Part shown: one piece after another, positions 20,247-31,712 of the stretch
How the letters are laid out: every line of letters starts with the position of its first letter
Numbering within the stretch: position 1 is the first letter of the stretch
Program-made: the position numbers and the translations under genes
Assembly (NCBI GenBank): GCA_037127315.1
Contig: JBBBDQ010000347.1
Location: forward strand, 2,779,001-2,843,000
Length of the DNA stretch: 64,000 nucleotides
From: Ascarosepion bandense
Lineage: Eukaryota; Mollusca; Cephalopoda; Sepiida; Sepiidae
Direction of reading: 5' to 3'
The notes under the pieces: generated by a model
What the model was told of the DNA's origin: nothing
Databases searched by the model: none
Seen by the model: only the letters and a program-made list of their open reading frames with translations

Positions 20247-22124
20247 AAACAGAGAGAACCCCGATATAAGGGAGAATTTTAAAATGTATGATAAGAAAAT
20301 AGAGATATAAAACTACGAATGAAAACGACTGGAAAGAAAGTCTGGGGACTTGTAGCGAAAAAAAGAAAGAAAGAAAAAAAGAAAGAAAAAAAAGAAAGAA
20401 AAAAAGAAAGAAAAAAAGAAAGAAAAAAGAAAGAAAAAAATGAAAGAAAAATATGGAGAAAATGAGTGAAAATGGGAAACAAACAGTTTAGAGAAAACAA
20501 ATACGAGGGAATATTCAAAACTGATTAAGAAATATATGATAAAACAAAGAATAAAAAACAGAAACAATGAGATAACGTGTGGCAACGGAAAGATAACAGT
20601 TGAAAGATTAAGAAAAGGAAGTTTTAACTGAATTATGAAAAAGAAAGAAAAAAACAAACAAACAAAAGGAGTAGAAAATATATTAAGAAAGAAAACAAAA
20701 GAAAGAAAGAAAGAAAAAAGAAAGAAAGAAACCAGAGTGAACCCATATCTGAGGGGGAATTTAAAAACATATGATAACAAAATGGAAATATGAAACTACG
20801 AATGAAAACAACTGAAAAAAGAAAAGAAAGTGTACGATATGAGGAGAAAGAAAAAATGAAAGAAAGAAATGGGGAAAATGAATAAAAATGGGAAAGAAAC
20901 CTTTTAGAGAAAGCAGATACGAAGAAAAATTTAAAACGGATAAAGAAATGTAAAAAAAAAAATAAAAAATAAAAAACATAAGCAAAAAGAGAAAGTGTGG
21001 GTACAGAAAGATAATAGTTAAAAGAATAAGAAAAGAAAGTTCAAGTCAATTATGAAAAAGAAAAAAATATGAATGCAAGAAAAATCATGTATGGAAACCA
21101 TATACGATGGGGTAATGTAAAAATATATGATAAAAAATCGGATTTAAATCTACGAACGCAAACAACTGAAAGAAGAAAAAAAATGTGAGTACGAAAAAAT
21201 AATAATTAGGAGAAGAAGGAAATTACCGTGAAGGAAATGATAAAAATGAAAGAAGAAAGCAGAGAAAATGAAAAATAAAAGATATAAAAATCGTATAAAG
21301 GAATGGTGCGAAAATAAGAAATATGAACCAAATACTTCACAGGAATTGAAGCAAAAGAAATAGGAAAGAAAGAAAGAAACAAAAACAGATATAAGCAGGG
21401 AATTTAAAAAATATATGATAGCAAAACAGAAATATAAATTTACGAATGGAAACAACTGATACAAGGAAAGTAAGTGTGGGGACTTGAAACGAAAGAGAAA
21501 ATAATAAAAAGAAAGAAAGAAAAAAGAAAGAAGAAAAGAGAGAAAGCTTGAAAGGAAGAAATAGGAAAGAAAGAAACAAACAAAAACAGATATAAGCAGG
21601 GAATTTAAAAAATATATGATAGCAAAACAGAAATATAAAGTTACGAATGGAAACAACTGATACAAGGAAAGTAAGTGTGGGGACTTGAAACGAAAGAGAA
21701 AATAATAAAAAGAAAGAAAGAAAAAAGAAAGAAGAAAAGAGAGAAAGCTAGAAAGGAAGAAATAGGAAAGAAACAAACAAAGAAAATCGAGAGAAACGAG
21801 ATATCTGGAGAGAATTTTGAAATGTATGATCAGTAAACAGAAATATAAAACTACGAATGAAAACAAGTAAAACAAGGAAAGAAATTGTAGAAACTTCAAG
21901 CGAAAGAAAGAAAAAAGAAAAAATTCAATCAAACAAACAAACAAAAACAGTAAAAAGAAACAAACAAACAAAGAGTAGAAAATACATTAAGAAAGAAAGA
22001 AAGAAAGAAAACAGAGAGATCCCTGATAAGAGGGGAAATTTACAAACGAATGGTAACAAAATAGAAATATTAAACTACGAAGGAAACAACTGAAAATAGT
22101 AAAGAAATTGTAGGGACTAGACGA

Positions 22125-22167
<43 letters not shown>

Positions 22168-22223
22168 TGTAGGGACTAGACGAGAAAGAAAGAAAGAAAG
22201 AAAGAAAGTGTAGGGACTAGACG

Positions 22224-22274
<51 letters not shown>

Positions 22275-22509
22275 AAAAAGAAGGAAAATTCAATCAAACA
22301 AACAAACAAACAAACAAACAAAAACAGTAAAAAGAAACAAACAAACAAAGAGTAGAAAATACATTAAGAAAGAAAGAAAGAAAGAAAGAAAGAAAACAGA
22401 GAGATCCCTGATAAGAGGGAGAATTTACAAACGTATGGTAACAAAATAGAAATATTAAACTACGAAGGAAAACAACTGAAAAAAGTAAAGAAATTGTAGA
22501 GACTAGACG

Positions 22510-22569
<60 letters not shown>

Positions 22570-22619
22570 TAGGGACTAGACGAGAAAGAAAGAAAGAAAG
22601 AAAGTGTAGGGACTAGACG

Positions 22620-22669
<50 letters not shown>

Positions 22670-22837
22670 TGTAGGGACTAGACGAGAAAGAAAGAAAGAA
22701 AGAAAGAAAGAAAGTGTAGAGAATAGACGAGAAAGAAAGAAAGACAAAGAAAAAAGAAAGAAAATTCAATCAAACAAACAAACAAACAAACAAAAACAGT
22801 AAAAAGAAACAAACAAACAAAGAGTAGAAAATACATT

Positions 22838-22869
<32 letters not shown>

Positions 22870-22986
22870 AAACAGAGAGATCCCTGATAAGAGGGAGAAT
22901 TTACAAACGTATGGTAACAAAATAGAAATATTAAACTACGAAGGAAAACAACTGAAAAAAGTAAAGAAATTGTAGAGACTAGACGA

Positions 22987-23025
<39 letters not shown>

Positions 23026-23123
23026 TGTAGGGACTAGACGAGAAAGAAAGAAAGAAAGAAAGTGTAGGGACTAGACGAGAAAGAAAGAAAGAAAGAAAGA
23101 AAGAAAGTGTAGGGACTAGACGA

Positions 23124-23162
<39 letters not shown>

Positions 23163-23396
23163 TGTAGAGAATAGACGAGAAAGAAAGAAAGACAAAGAAA
23201 AAAGAAAGAAAATTCAATCAAACAAACAAACAAACAAACAAAAACAGTAAAAAGAAACAAACAAAGAGTAGAAAATACATTAAGAAAGAAAGAAAGAAAG
23301 AAAGAAAGAAAAAAGAAAGAAAATTCAATCAAACAAACAAACAAACAAACAAAAACAGTAAAAAGAAACAAACAAACAAAGAGTAGAAAATACATT

Positions 23397-23436
<40 letters not shown>

Positions 23437-23960
23437 AAACAGAGAGATCCCTGATAAGAGGGGAAATTTACAAACGTATGGTAACAAAATAGAAATATTA
23501 AACTACGAATGAAAACAACTGAAAAAAGTAAAGAAAGTGTAGGGACTAGACGAGAAAGAAAGAAACAAAGAAACAAAGAATGGAAGAAAGAATGGAAAAG
23601 AGATATAGCAAGAAAGAAAGAAAATAGAAAGAAACCAGATATGAGTGGTGAATTCCAAAATATATGATAACGGAACGAAAATGGAAAATTTGAATAAAAA
23701 CAACTGAAACGCAAAAAGAAAGTATAAACACTTGAATCGAAAGAAAGAACAAAGAAAGAAAGCAGGAATCAAAGAAAGATAGAAAAAAGAAAGAAAGAAA
23801 AAAGAAAGAAGGAAAGAATAAAAGTAACGAGCGATGAAGAGAAAGAAAATGTACAACAGATAATAACAAGAAAGAAAGAAAAGAGAGGAAATTAAAAACA
23901 AGGAAAAAAATAATGAAAGGAGTGTAAAGAAAGAATGAGAGAAATGAACTAAAAAAAATA
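20141..23960. repeat. Compound GAAAG-rich satellite
   Basis: About 3.8 kb of nearly pure purine sequence made of (GAAA)n runs joined by recurring non-simple spacers. Recurring words are GTGTAGGGACTAGACGAGAAAG, AACAGAGAGATCCCTGATAAGAGG, TATGGTAACAAAATAGAAATATTAAACTACGA, AACAACTGAAAA and AATTCAATCAAACAAACAAACAAA. A longer unit of roughly 440-560 bp is repeated around 21960, 22350, 22830 and 23400, and a ~210-bp unit is duplicated at 21360-21780. All long minus-strand frames here (F/S/L-rich) are translations of CTTT repeats. Confidence 0.9.
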
Positions 23961-24002
23961 AGGATGGAATCTAACTATTTCGAAAAAAAAATTATGAATG
24001 CC

Positions 24003-24283
24003 TGTCAGTCAGTTAAGTGCCATACGTGAAACAAAACATGACTGACTGGGCAGATGATTATCCCGCAGTATGTTGCCATTGCTTTCTGCGGTAGACTGGT
24101 TGCCAGCCAACGCTACAGAACCGAATCTGTTATTTAGCCCAAAACTGGAAGGAAGAGACGGATTAATACCTTTCCCAATAGTATTTGCGCGTAAGTGAAT
24201 GCAATGAATTCAACTGGAATCCGAACTCAGCTCCCCGATTTCACGTTCCGAGCCGATATCCACTGCACCACAACGCACATCCT
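24003..24283 (-). mobile_element. tRNA-type SINE (family A)
   Basis: Reverse-complement copy with a small deletion between the tail (GTCAGTCAGTTAAGTGCCAT) and GACTGACTGGGCAG, which removes one arm of the palindromic segment. The head with B box at about 24216-24228 and CACTGCACCACAACGC is intact. Confidence 0.9.
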
Positions 24284-24583
24284 GCACAATCTGTAACTAT
24301 TTCGAAAGAAAAATTATTAATGCCTGTAAGAAAGCAAATAAAAATTGTACGGAAAAATTTACTGACGAAAAAAAAAAAAAAACTAAGAAAGAAACGAAAG
24401 AAAGAAAGAGACAAGGTAAATAATATGTAATGACTTTAGAAAAAAGGGAGATACGAAAATGACAAAGAAAAATATGCAAGGTGAAATGATACCCTCTATA
24501 GACAGAAATTACCCCCCACAGAAAAATGTTAAGTTGTAAAAATGTCGACATAACACCCCTCATAATAAAGAAAACTTTTTTAC

Positions 24584-24904
24584 ATGGCCAAAGCCCGTAC
24601 ACCGCTCCTGGCAAATATTACGGTAGGTCCATTTGGCTATAATTTTATAAGTCATATTTCGTTGGTGCGGTCCGACAGAAAATCTATAGTAGACTCGTTC
24701 GAGCAATCTGTTAGTTCGTTTGGCACGTCGACTGCCAGAACTGGCCTTTGCTTTAACGAAATTGGCTCAGTCCAGATCGGCGGCTTGGCGAGTGGAGTTA
24801 ATATTATAAAAGCTCTTACGTTCCTAGATCGCCGACAGGCTTTTTATGACGGTTCACTTAAGAAAAAAAAAATAGATACGTTGATACTTTTCGCTAGAGA
24901 ATAA
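24584..24904 (+). other. Unrecognised 106-codon open frame
   Basis: An ATG-started frame (MAKARTPLLANITVGPFGYN...) with balanced composition in otherwise A-rich DNA, ending in a lysine-rich stretch and TAA. AATAAA is found just upstream (24561-24566). I see no domain, signal peptide or membrane segment and recognise no family. The region 24590-25050 has distinctly higher GC than its neighbours and could be part of an unknown mobile element or a host promoter/exon. Confidence 0.2.
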
Positions 24905-25254
24905 ACACAGAAGGTGGGGAAAATGGCTTAGTGTTAAATATCGATCACCCTCTTTAGTTTATTATTTACCTTCAGCTCTTACTCGCTTATACGCGTATAA
25001 GCAGGCTGTTCGCGAGAGAATGCTGAAAGTTCTCAGCATCACCACCAAAAAAAAAAAAATAGATGAAAATTTGAAACAAAAGTGCAGTATAAATTAGAAA
25101 TAAATTATCGTCCGACTTTTAATTCTTCCCTGAACAAGAGTAGATGTTTATCCTTTGTTTCATGTTTAAGATATTTGTTTTACCAGTTCTGTTTTTATTT
25201 TTTATTTTCATGTCCCTATTAATTTTTCTGTTTAAACGTTACAGTGATCTGACT

Positions 25255-25485
25255 CATCAGTGACTGGGAGTTTTCATTACGGGGTTACTAGATTGACAGT
25301 TTCCTGGTTGAAGCTTTCGACAGGATTTAAGAGCCCAATCTCTTTGAAAGCGCTTAGAGAGGCTGCTACATAATAGTCGCATATTGGGGCAATTGTAGTA
25401 GCATTTTACACATGGATAGGTGCCCCTGTATGCATTTCTGGTGAGAAATGCTGACGCCACACGGTGCTTTAATCTTAGTCACCTA
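25255..25485 (-). repeat. Dispersed repeat E, copy 2
   Basis: Partner of 13240-13500. The minus frame 25257-25460 has a cysteine-containing GTYPCVKCYYNCPN stretch. It may be the end of a transposon ORF; family unknown. Confidence 0.4.
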
Positions 25486-25675
25486 GTAATTATTTTGGAA
25501 TTTTTTCTCAAATAAAAATATTCCTGTCATTTTATAGCTCTTTCTCCTTAGTGTTTTTTGTTTGTTTTTTTCTTTGTTTTTTTTTTGTCCATACTCATTA
25601 ACTTGTAACACCTCGCTTCTTGAGGAATGTGTTATTTTGTTGGAGAAAGAAAGTGAAAATCTGTCAGATTTGGAC

Positions 25676-25767
<92 letters not shown>

Positions 25768-25914
25768 CAATTCATTATCTATCAGATCAGATAAAATTCA
25801 TCTTTCACACTCTTTTCATTACCAAACTCTGTCGGTTTTTTATCAATCTATCTATCTCCCTTCCTCCCTCCTCTCTCTCTCTATCTATCTATCTATATAT
25901 ATATATATATAGGA
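25676..25914. repeat. (TATC)n and related simple repeats
   Basis: A TATC run of about 92 bp (25676-25767), then shorter TATC, CT and TA runs to 25914. The YLSI-rich open frames here are artefacts. Confidence 0.9.
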
Positions 25915-26110
25915 CAGATTGAAGTCACAAAGAAAATCAACGCATAACATACTTAGTGAGTTTAAGAACATTTTCAGTGGAGCAGAGCTTAGGGGCAATA
26001 ACAGAAAGACAAAATTTAATAAGAGCTACAAAGGACAGAAAGTTGTGAAGAGTCATCATCGCATACATTCTGAAGAAATGCAGCATATGAAGAAAAAGGG
26101 AATATAAATA
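25915..26110 (+). pseudogene. RTE-type LINE 3' end fragment
   Basis: It matches the last ~190 bp of the family: FSGAELRGNNR (usual QG...WMAEQG region), AAGAGCTACAAAGGACAGAA, GATCGC-like ATCATCGCATACATTCTGAAG, then GCATATGAAGAAAA. Confidence 0.6.
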
Positions 26111-26730
26111 TAGAGCCCAAATTATTGATAAAATCTTTGGCCAGAAAATTCGTCGAAATGAGTCGAAGTGTAGTTTGTACCCCCGTTAGAGTTGATTCCT
26201 GACAGTAATGGTTATTATTTGAGTAAATTTTGATTTAAGGATATTAAGACGTGAGAAAGCGGACAGTGTACAGTTGCAGAGATAGGGTTGTCAAGTGAAT
26301 GCTAATGCTCATGTGTGCATTTCTCTTTCATGTTACACTGTGTATTGGTGGCTTCAGCACAAGGTAACGTCGCAGACATAGCTAACCAACATGTTGATCT
26401 CGTTTTGTCTCTTTTCTCTTACACTTAAAAAAAAAAACATCTGCTGCTTCCTAGCAAACACAAAAAAGTGAAAATGAAAAAAAGAATGACAATTGCTACC
26501 TTTGATTCCGGCTACTTATGCAGCTTTGTGGTCCATATTAAGGAATTGTCAACACACCAATAGAATGTATGAGCAACAATAAACACAACCCATTTCTTTG
26601 GGAATTTGCAATTCATCGTAAATATACATCATTATAACATGAGTTCGACAATTCTATCAGTTACTGTAACCGTGCAAATCTCTTAGTAAAATCTGTTCTT
26701 GCGATCATATTATCATTTTTTTTTTTTTTA
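26111..26730. other. Spacer, nothing recognised
   Basis: Ordinary AT-rich sequence without supported features. Confidence 0.4.
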
Positions 26731-26732
26731 AT

Positions 26733-27190
26733 CATATCACCCCAAGCAAGGCGATAACGCCACTGATGCGCAGGGGGCTACGTAAGGGTAAAAAGAATGG
26801 AAAAGAGAAAACCGGAAACCACATCCTAAACAGGGAATAAGGGATGATCCTCTTCACCTGTTCAATAGACGTGGGTGGAGTGTGAACCGGGCGATAGTTT
26901 AGTCTATCTACTCCAATTGAAAAAAAAAAAGAAAAAAAAGAAAAGAGTGCAAAGATTGGAAAAGAGAAAACCGGAAACCACATCCTAAACAGGGAACAAG
27001 GGATGAGCCTCTTCACCTGTTTAATAGATGTGGGTGGAGTGTGAACCAGGCGATAGTTTAGTCTATCTACTCCAAATGAAAAAAAAATAAAAAAAGAAAA
27101 GAGTGCAAAGATTGGAAAAGAGAAAACAGGAAACTGCATCCTAAACAGGAAACAAGGGATGAGACTCTTCACCTGTTCAGTAATAAACAC
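26733..27190 (-). mobile_element. Jockey/CR1-type LINE 3' end with three tandem ~158-bp units
   Basis: It starts with the reverse-complement 3' signature (CACCCCAAGCAAGGCGATA at 26739-26757, then GCGCAGGGGGCTACG). The adjacent segment (AGATTGGAAAAGAGAAAACC...CACCTGTTCAATAGACGTGGGTGGAGTG...CTATCTACTCCAA) is present three times, starting near 26791, 26951 and 27108, the third truncated. The same segment occurs once at 28865-29006. The 157-codon minus frame simply reads through these repeats. Confidence 0.75.
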
Positions 27191-27412
27191 GTAATCAAAA
27201 TCCATAATCTATATCTTTAAGCCATGTCAAAACAAAACAAACCTCAATGAAAACAGATATTTTTTATTCCTAAAACTAATATTTTTTCCTTTCATTTGAA
27301 TATAGAATAACACCTGGTAAGAAAAACATATTTTATTTTAACGTGCGGGTTTTGTTTAGCGGCAAGGTTATTGGAACCGGCGGGCCGATTTCGAATTCCG
27401 GTCAAGTATATG

Positions 27413-28612
27413 CCGTTTGTTGTGGTGCAATGGATACCAGCTTACAATAAGATATCAGAGAGCCGAGTTCGTATTCCAGTTGTATTCATTGCATTCACTT
27501 GCACGGGAAACGTATTAATTCAACTCTTTTCCCTCTAGCTATGGGTTGAATAGCATGACAAATTTAGTTCTGTAGCCTTGCTTAGCAAACAATCTACCAC
27601 AGAAAGAAATGTTAACCTACTGCGTAGAAATCTTTTGCCAAGTCACTGATGGATTGAAAAGGAGATGATGGATCGAAAGAGAAACGATGGATCAAAAGAA
27701 ATACGATGGCTCGAATGAAACATGATGGATCGAAAAAAGCCATGATGGATCGAAAGAGACATGATGGATTGAATAAGACATAATGGATCGGAATAGACAT
27801 GATGGATCGAAATAGACATGATGGATCGAACAAGACATAATGAATTGAAAGAGACAAGATGGTTCGAAAGAGACATGATAGATAGAAATAGGCATAAATG
27901 GATCGAAAGAGACATAATGGAACGAAAGAGGCATAATTGATCGAAAGAGGCATGATGGATCGAATAAGACATAATGGATCGAAAGAAAGATGATGGATCA
28001 AAACAGACATGTTGGATTGAAAGAGACTTGATGGGTCGAATAAGACATAGTGGATCTAAAGCGACTTGATGGCTAAAATTAGACATGATCGTTCAAAAGA
28101 GATACGTCGGATCGAAAAAGGCATAATATATAGAAAAAGGGATGACGGCTCAAATTAACATGGTGGATTGAAAGAGACACGATGGATCGAATAAGACAGA
28201 ATGGCTTGAAAGAAATATGAATGGATCGGAAGGGACATTGATGGTTCGAATAAGACATAATGGATCGAAAAAACATGATGGGTCGAATTAGATATGATGG
28301 ATCGAATAAGACCCGATGGATCGAAAGAGACATGATGGATCGAAAGAGACATAATGGTACGAAAGAGACATGATGGGTCAAATTAAGCATGATGGATCGA
28401 AAGAGACACGACGGCTCGAAAAAGACATGATGGATCGAAAGAGACATGATGGACCGAATTACACATAATAGATCGAAAGAGACATGATGGATCGAATAAG
28501 AAAAAATAGATCGAAAGAGAGATGATGGGTCGAAAGAGACATTATGGATCGAATGAGACATGTTCGCTCAAGCGTGTATAATCTATAGTGCTTAACTGAT
28601 TGACTGATTTTC
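27413..28612 (+). mobile_element. tRNA-type SINE (family A) split by a minisatellite
   Basis: The SINE head and body run from TTGTTGTGGTGCAATGGATA (27419) to about 27650 (TCTTTTGCCAAGTCACTGATGGATCG). The tail resumes at 28558 (GACATGTTCGCTCAAGCG) and ends CTTAACTGATTGACTGA near 28605. Between them the palindromic CATGTCTCTTTCGAGACATGATCG part of the SINE has expanded into a ~910-bp array. Confidence 0.85.
27648..28562. repeat. 19-bp minisatellite inside a SINE, about 48 units
   Basis: Units resemble GACATGATGGATCGAAAGA with frequent single-base changes; most are 19 bp, some 18 or 20. Because 19 is not divisible by 3 and the unit lacks minus-strand stops, all three minus frames are open with a recurring SIHHVSFDPSCLFRSIM pattern. 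These frames (27612-28561) are artefacts. Confidence 0.92.
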
Positions 28613-28802
28613 CGTTCACTTACACACTAAATGTCTTTAAGAAGACATAGAAACTCCACTTCTAACGCTAGATATTGTTTGAATACAAGAGTATATTTAC
28701 ATTTCTAGCCGTAGTTAGCAACCGGTCAAGAAGTACTAATCCTGAACTGAAACTCGTGGACAGATCTATTTAGGAAGCGTGGTATTGCGCTTTTTTTTCT
28801 TT

Positions 28803-29006
28803 TTTTTTTTTTAATCGTATCACCCCGAGCAAGCGGTAACGCCACTGATGTGCAGGGGGCTACGTAATAGTGCAAAGATTGGAAAAGAGAAAGCCAGAAA
28901 CCACAGCCTAAACAGGAGACAAGGAATGAGCCTCTTAACCTGTTCAATAGACGTGGGTGGAGTGTGAACCAGGCGATAGATAGATAGATAGATCTATCTA
29001 CTCCAA
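28803..29006 (-). mobile_element. Jockey/CR1-type LINE 3' end
   Basis: Single copy of the arrangement at 26733-27190: TATCACCCCGAGCAAGCGGTAACG, TGTGCAGGGGGCTACG, then one ~150-bp unit with an inserted (GATA)5 at 28977-28993. Confidence 0.78.
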
Positions 29007-29188
29007 TTAATGATGTGTGCAATTTGCATGTTTTCTCATAAAGATTAATGACACAAATTATTTTTCCAAATATTTCTTACCCAGATACCGTCAAAATAGT
29101 TAAATGTAATCGTCTCTTCTACTCTAAAAATTTATTTTCTCGCAATTCTTGTTCGTGGAACTCCCAACTTTTTCTTTTTTCACTGATG

Positions 29189-29435
29189 CTCAGTCAGTCA
29201 GTTAAGTACCATACAGGAAACTTGAGCGATCATATTTCGAAAGAGACATGACTGACTGGGCAGAAGATTATCACGTATAAGGTTATCATTACATTCTGCA
29301 GTAGACTGATTGCCTACCAAGGCTATAGAACTTAATCTGACCTGTTATTTAACCCATAAGTAAGTGAATGCAAGGAATTTAGCTGGAATTCGAAATCAGC
29401 TCCCTGATTTGTTGTTCCAAGCCGATATCTACCAC
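29189..29435 (-). mobile_element. tRNA-type SINE (family A), internally deleted
   Basis: Reverse-complement copy with the tail (CTCAGTCAGTCAGTTAAGTAC), palindromic part, body and head. About 40 bp of the body are missing between CCCATAA and GTAAGTGAATGCAAGG. Confidence 0.88.
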
Positions 29436-29542
29436 CCCCTGATAGCAATAATCTCCAAATGTTTAAATGAAATGTCAGTTGCCATCTTCTAACTACTTGA
29501 TTCTCATTCATCACTTATCTTTGATTCCCCTGTACTTTTTTC

Positions 29543-29606
29543 TCACTGTACCCCACCCACACCCTGCGCACTAGTGGTGGAGCAGACTTGCTTGGGGTGA
29601 AATGAT
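29543..29606 (+). mobile_element. Jockey/CR1-type LINE 3' tip
   Basis: Only the terminal signature remains: CACCCTGCGCACTAGTGGTG and CTTGCTTGGGGTGAAATGATTATAAAA. Confidence 0.75.
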
Positions 29607-29689
29607 TATAAAAATATCCTTACCGTCTGTTTGGGAAAGAAAGTTAAAGATGACGTTCAGTTAAAAAAATTTGGAATTTAATTACGGCG

Positions 29690-30312
29690 ATCAGTGAAAG
29701 CCTTATTGTGCATCCTTATAAAATGTATAAATGATCTCCCAGACGAAATCAAATCCAAAGTTGGCATCTACGCAGATGACACCAACATCTGCTCCCGCAT
29801 TAGTAAGACATCTTGCGAGGCGGACAAACCTAACCTCGCTACTGATCTCGAGAAGGACCTTCACTCAGTGGTGGTTTGGGATAAGAAGTGGCTCGTAAAT
29901 TTCAGTGCCTCTAAAATGAAACTCCTATCTTTCAACCATCACAGGCAATCTCTCCTACCACCCATAAGCATGGACCAAGCAAGTCTCCCTTAAAGCAATA
30001 CACTGCGCCTCCTCCACCTTAACCTTTCTTCTGAACTCGAGTTGAATCATTACATTGTATTAATAGCTGAATCCACTGCTTGGAAGTTTGGGTCACTTTG
30101 TCTGGCCAGAAAGTTTTTTTCCGCCTGAATCCATCTTGCACATATGCAAACCAACCATTCGACCGTGCATGGAAATACTGTTGTCATATCTGGTCAGGTG
30201 CCCCTGCTGTTTGTCTCAGTGTTCTCGACAGGTTCCAAAGGAGAGTCTGTAATGTAACTGGTCTTGATCTCACATCTCGACTCCAGCCACTTTCTCACCT
30301 GCGGGATGTGAC

Positions 30313-30353
<41 letters not shown>

Positions 30354-30370
30354 ACACACACACACACACA

Positions 30371-30410
<40 letters not shown>

Positions 30411-30870
30411 AATTTCATGGTTCTACTCCGAAGAACATAGGTCACTGATGCCACCTCCAAAAGAATTTACTCGTGCAACCAGACTGGCAACAAGATCCCA
30501 CGCTTTTACAGTTAAATCAACCAAATACAGGCAACAATTCTACTCCAATCAGCTTCTTTTCTCACGCTTCCCACCTGTGGAACTCCCTTCCATATACTAG
30601 CTTTCCTGACGGCTACAACCTCTAGGAATTTAAATGCAATGCCAATTCCCATATCGTATCCATTTAACTCCAGCCCTTTCCACAATACCCCGTGTATGTA
30701 GTTCTTTTCATTTCTTTCGCTACCTTTGTAACTGTCTTCACTCCTGTGTTTACATCCTCCTCTTCCCTTTCTCTTTTACTCCATGTAGCTGGTTCGTCTT
30801 TGTTTTCACTCTTTTCCGTCTAAAACTTTAACTCTCTGATGTACTCCTTGCTTGGAGTAAAATGATTAAA
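29690..30870 (+). pseudogene. Jockey/CR1-type LINE, RT palm to 3' end
   Basis: The first frame (29694-29993) encodes the RT palm: KCINDLPDEIKSKVGIYADDTNIC with catalytic YADD, ATDLEKDLHSVVVWDKKWLVNFSASKMKLLSF, the standard layout of jockey/CR1-clade enzymes. After a frameshift come WKYCCHIWSGAPAV (about 30167-30208), DRFQRRVCNVTGLDLTSRLQPLSHLRDV (30218-30310), then a (CT)n/(CA)n expansion at 30309-30410 in place of the SLCLFYKYFHG segment. Next are ARTRLATRSHAFTV-like and WNSLPY regions (30470-30600) and the 3' UTR ending CTTGCTTGGAGTAAAATGATTA (30847-30868). Endonuclease and early RT motifs are absent. Confidence 0.82.
30309..30410. repeat. (CT)n(CA)n(CT)n expansion inside LINE ORF
   Basis: A CT run, a CA run and a second CT run interrupt the ORF2 relic at the point where other copies have CTCTTTGTCTCTTCTACAAA, so the array probably grew from that CT-rich codon stretch. 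Confidence 0.85.
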
Positions 30871-31100
30871 AAAATTACTGAAGTTTTACGAGTTGCATAT
30901 ATATAAGACCCATGGCACAATCACATTATTAATAAGTAAGACTGTATTACTTCAAAGAGAAATTATACTGAATTATTTGAGTATATCATTATGTAATGTT
31001 ATACAGGGCAGTAGTTATAGTGTGATTTTTCGATAAAAAATGTAAATGTAAAACATTTCGTCTCATAATTTGTGTCCAGTAGTATTATGGAATGTGCATT

Positions 31101-31406
31101 TGCGTTGTGGCGCAGTGAATATCGACTCGGAACGACAACTCGGGAAACCGAGCTCGAATTCCAGTTGAATTCCTTGCATTTACTTACGCACAAATACCTT
31201 TGGGAAAGGTATTAATCCGTCACTTCACTCCAGTTATGGATTAAATAATAAGACAGATTCGGTTCTATAGCCTTGGCTGGCAATCAGTCTACCGCAGAAA
31301 GCAAGGCAATCTAGTGCGGGATAATCTTCTGCCCAGTCAGTCATGTCACTTTCGAGACATGATTGCCTAATGCGTGTATCACGTATGGCACTTAACTGAC
31401 TGACGG
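31101..31406 (+). mobile_element. tRNA-type SINE (family A), full length
   Basis: Complete copy: GCGTTGTGGCGCAGTGAATA head, B box GAGCTCGAATTCC (31150-31162), body, palindromic CATGTCACTTTCGAGACATG (31343-31362) and CACTTAACTGACTGACGG tail. Confidence 0.92.
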
Positions 31407-31523
31407 AATATAATAGTTGGAATCATGATTAAGGCTTCTACTGGTCATAAAGAGGAGGATCGGTTTTCTATTGTTATGAAGTAATAAACTGGTCCCCCAT
31501 TAATTACTACGTAATAATATAAT

Positions 31524-31712
31524 ACATTGCTTCTCCCTCTAGCTATGAGTCAAATAACAGGACAGATTAGGTTCTATAGCTTTGGTCGGCAAGCAGTCTA
31601 CCGCAGAATGCAATGGCAACCTACTGCGGGAAGATCTTCTCCGTACTCAGTAATGGATCAAAAGCAAAATGATCACCCAGGGGTGTATCATGTATGGCGC
31701 TTAACTTTCTAA
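31524..31712 (+). mobile_element. tRNA-type SINE (family A), 3' part
   Basis: Body and tail only (CTTCTCCCTCTAGCTATGAG ... GTATGGCGCTTAACTTTCTA). Its TAATGGATCAAAAGCAAAATGATC shows how the palindromic region can drift toward the 27.6-kb minisatellite unit. Confidence 0.85.

Noticed and set aside
20279..23901. Long minus-strand open frames rich in F, S and L (up to 273 codons), resembling membrane proteins
   Set aside because: They are translations of CTTT repeats; all frames stay open for compositional reasons and no conserved motif is present.
25240..25290. CTGATGAGTCA on the minus strand as another hammerhead
   Set aside because: No GAAA and no closing stem II or stem I follow at the required spacing.
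27612..28561. Overlapping minus-strand frames with a repeated SIHHVSFDPS pattern, resembling a repeat protein
   Set aside because: A 19-bp minisatellite without stops reads the same in all three frames; the flanks show it arose inside a SINE.
27648..28562. Regular short repeats considered as a CRISPR array
   Set aside because: Units are contiguous with no unique spacers, no cas genes lie nearby, and the genome is eukaryotic.
29332..29514. Short frames across SINE copies (also 19112-19396, 24185-24430, 30999-31193)
   Set aside because: They are SINE sequence read as protein; the same phrases (e.g. VSECKEFNWNSNSAPR) recur only because the SINE recurs.
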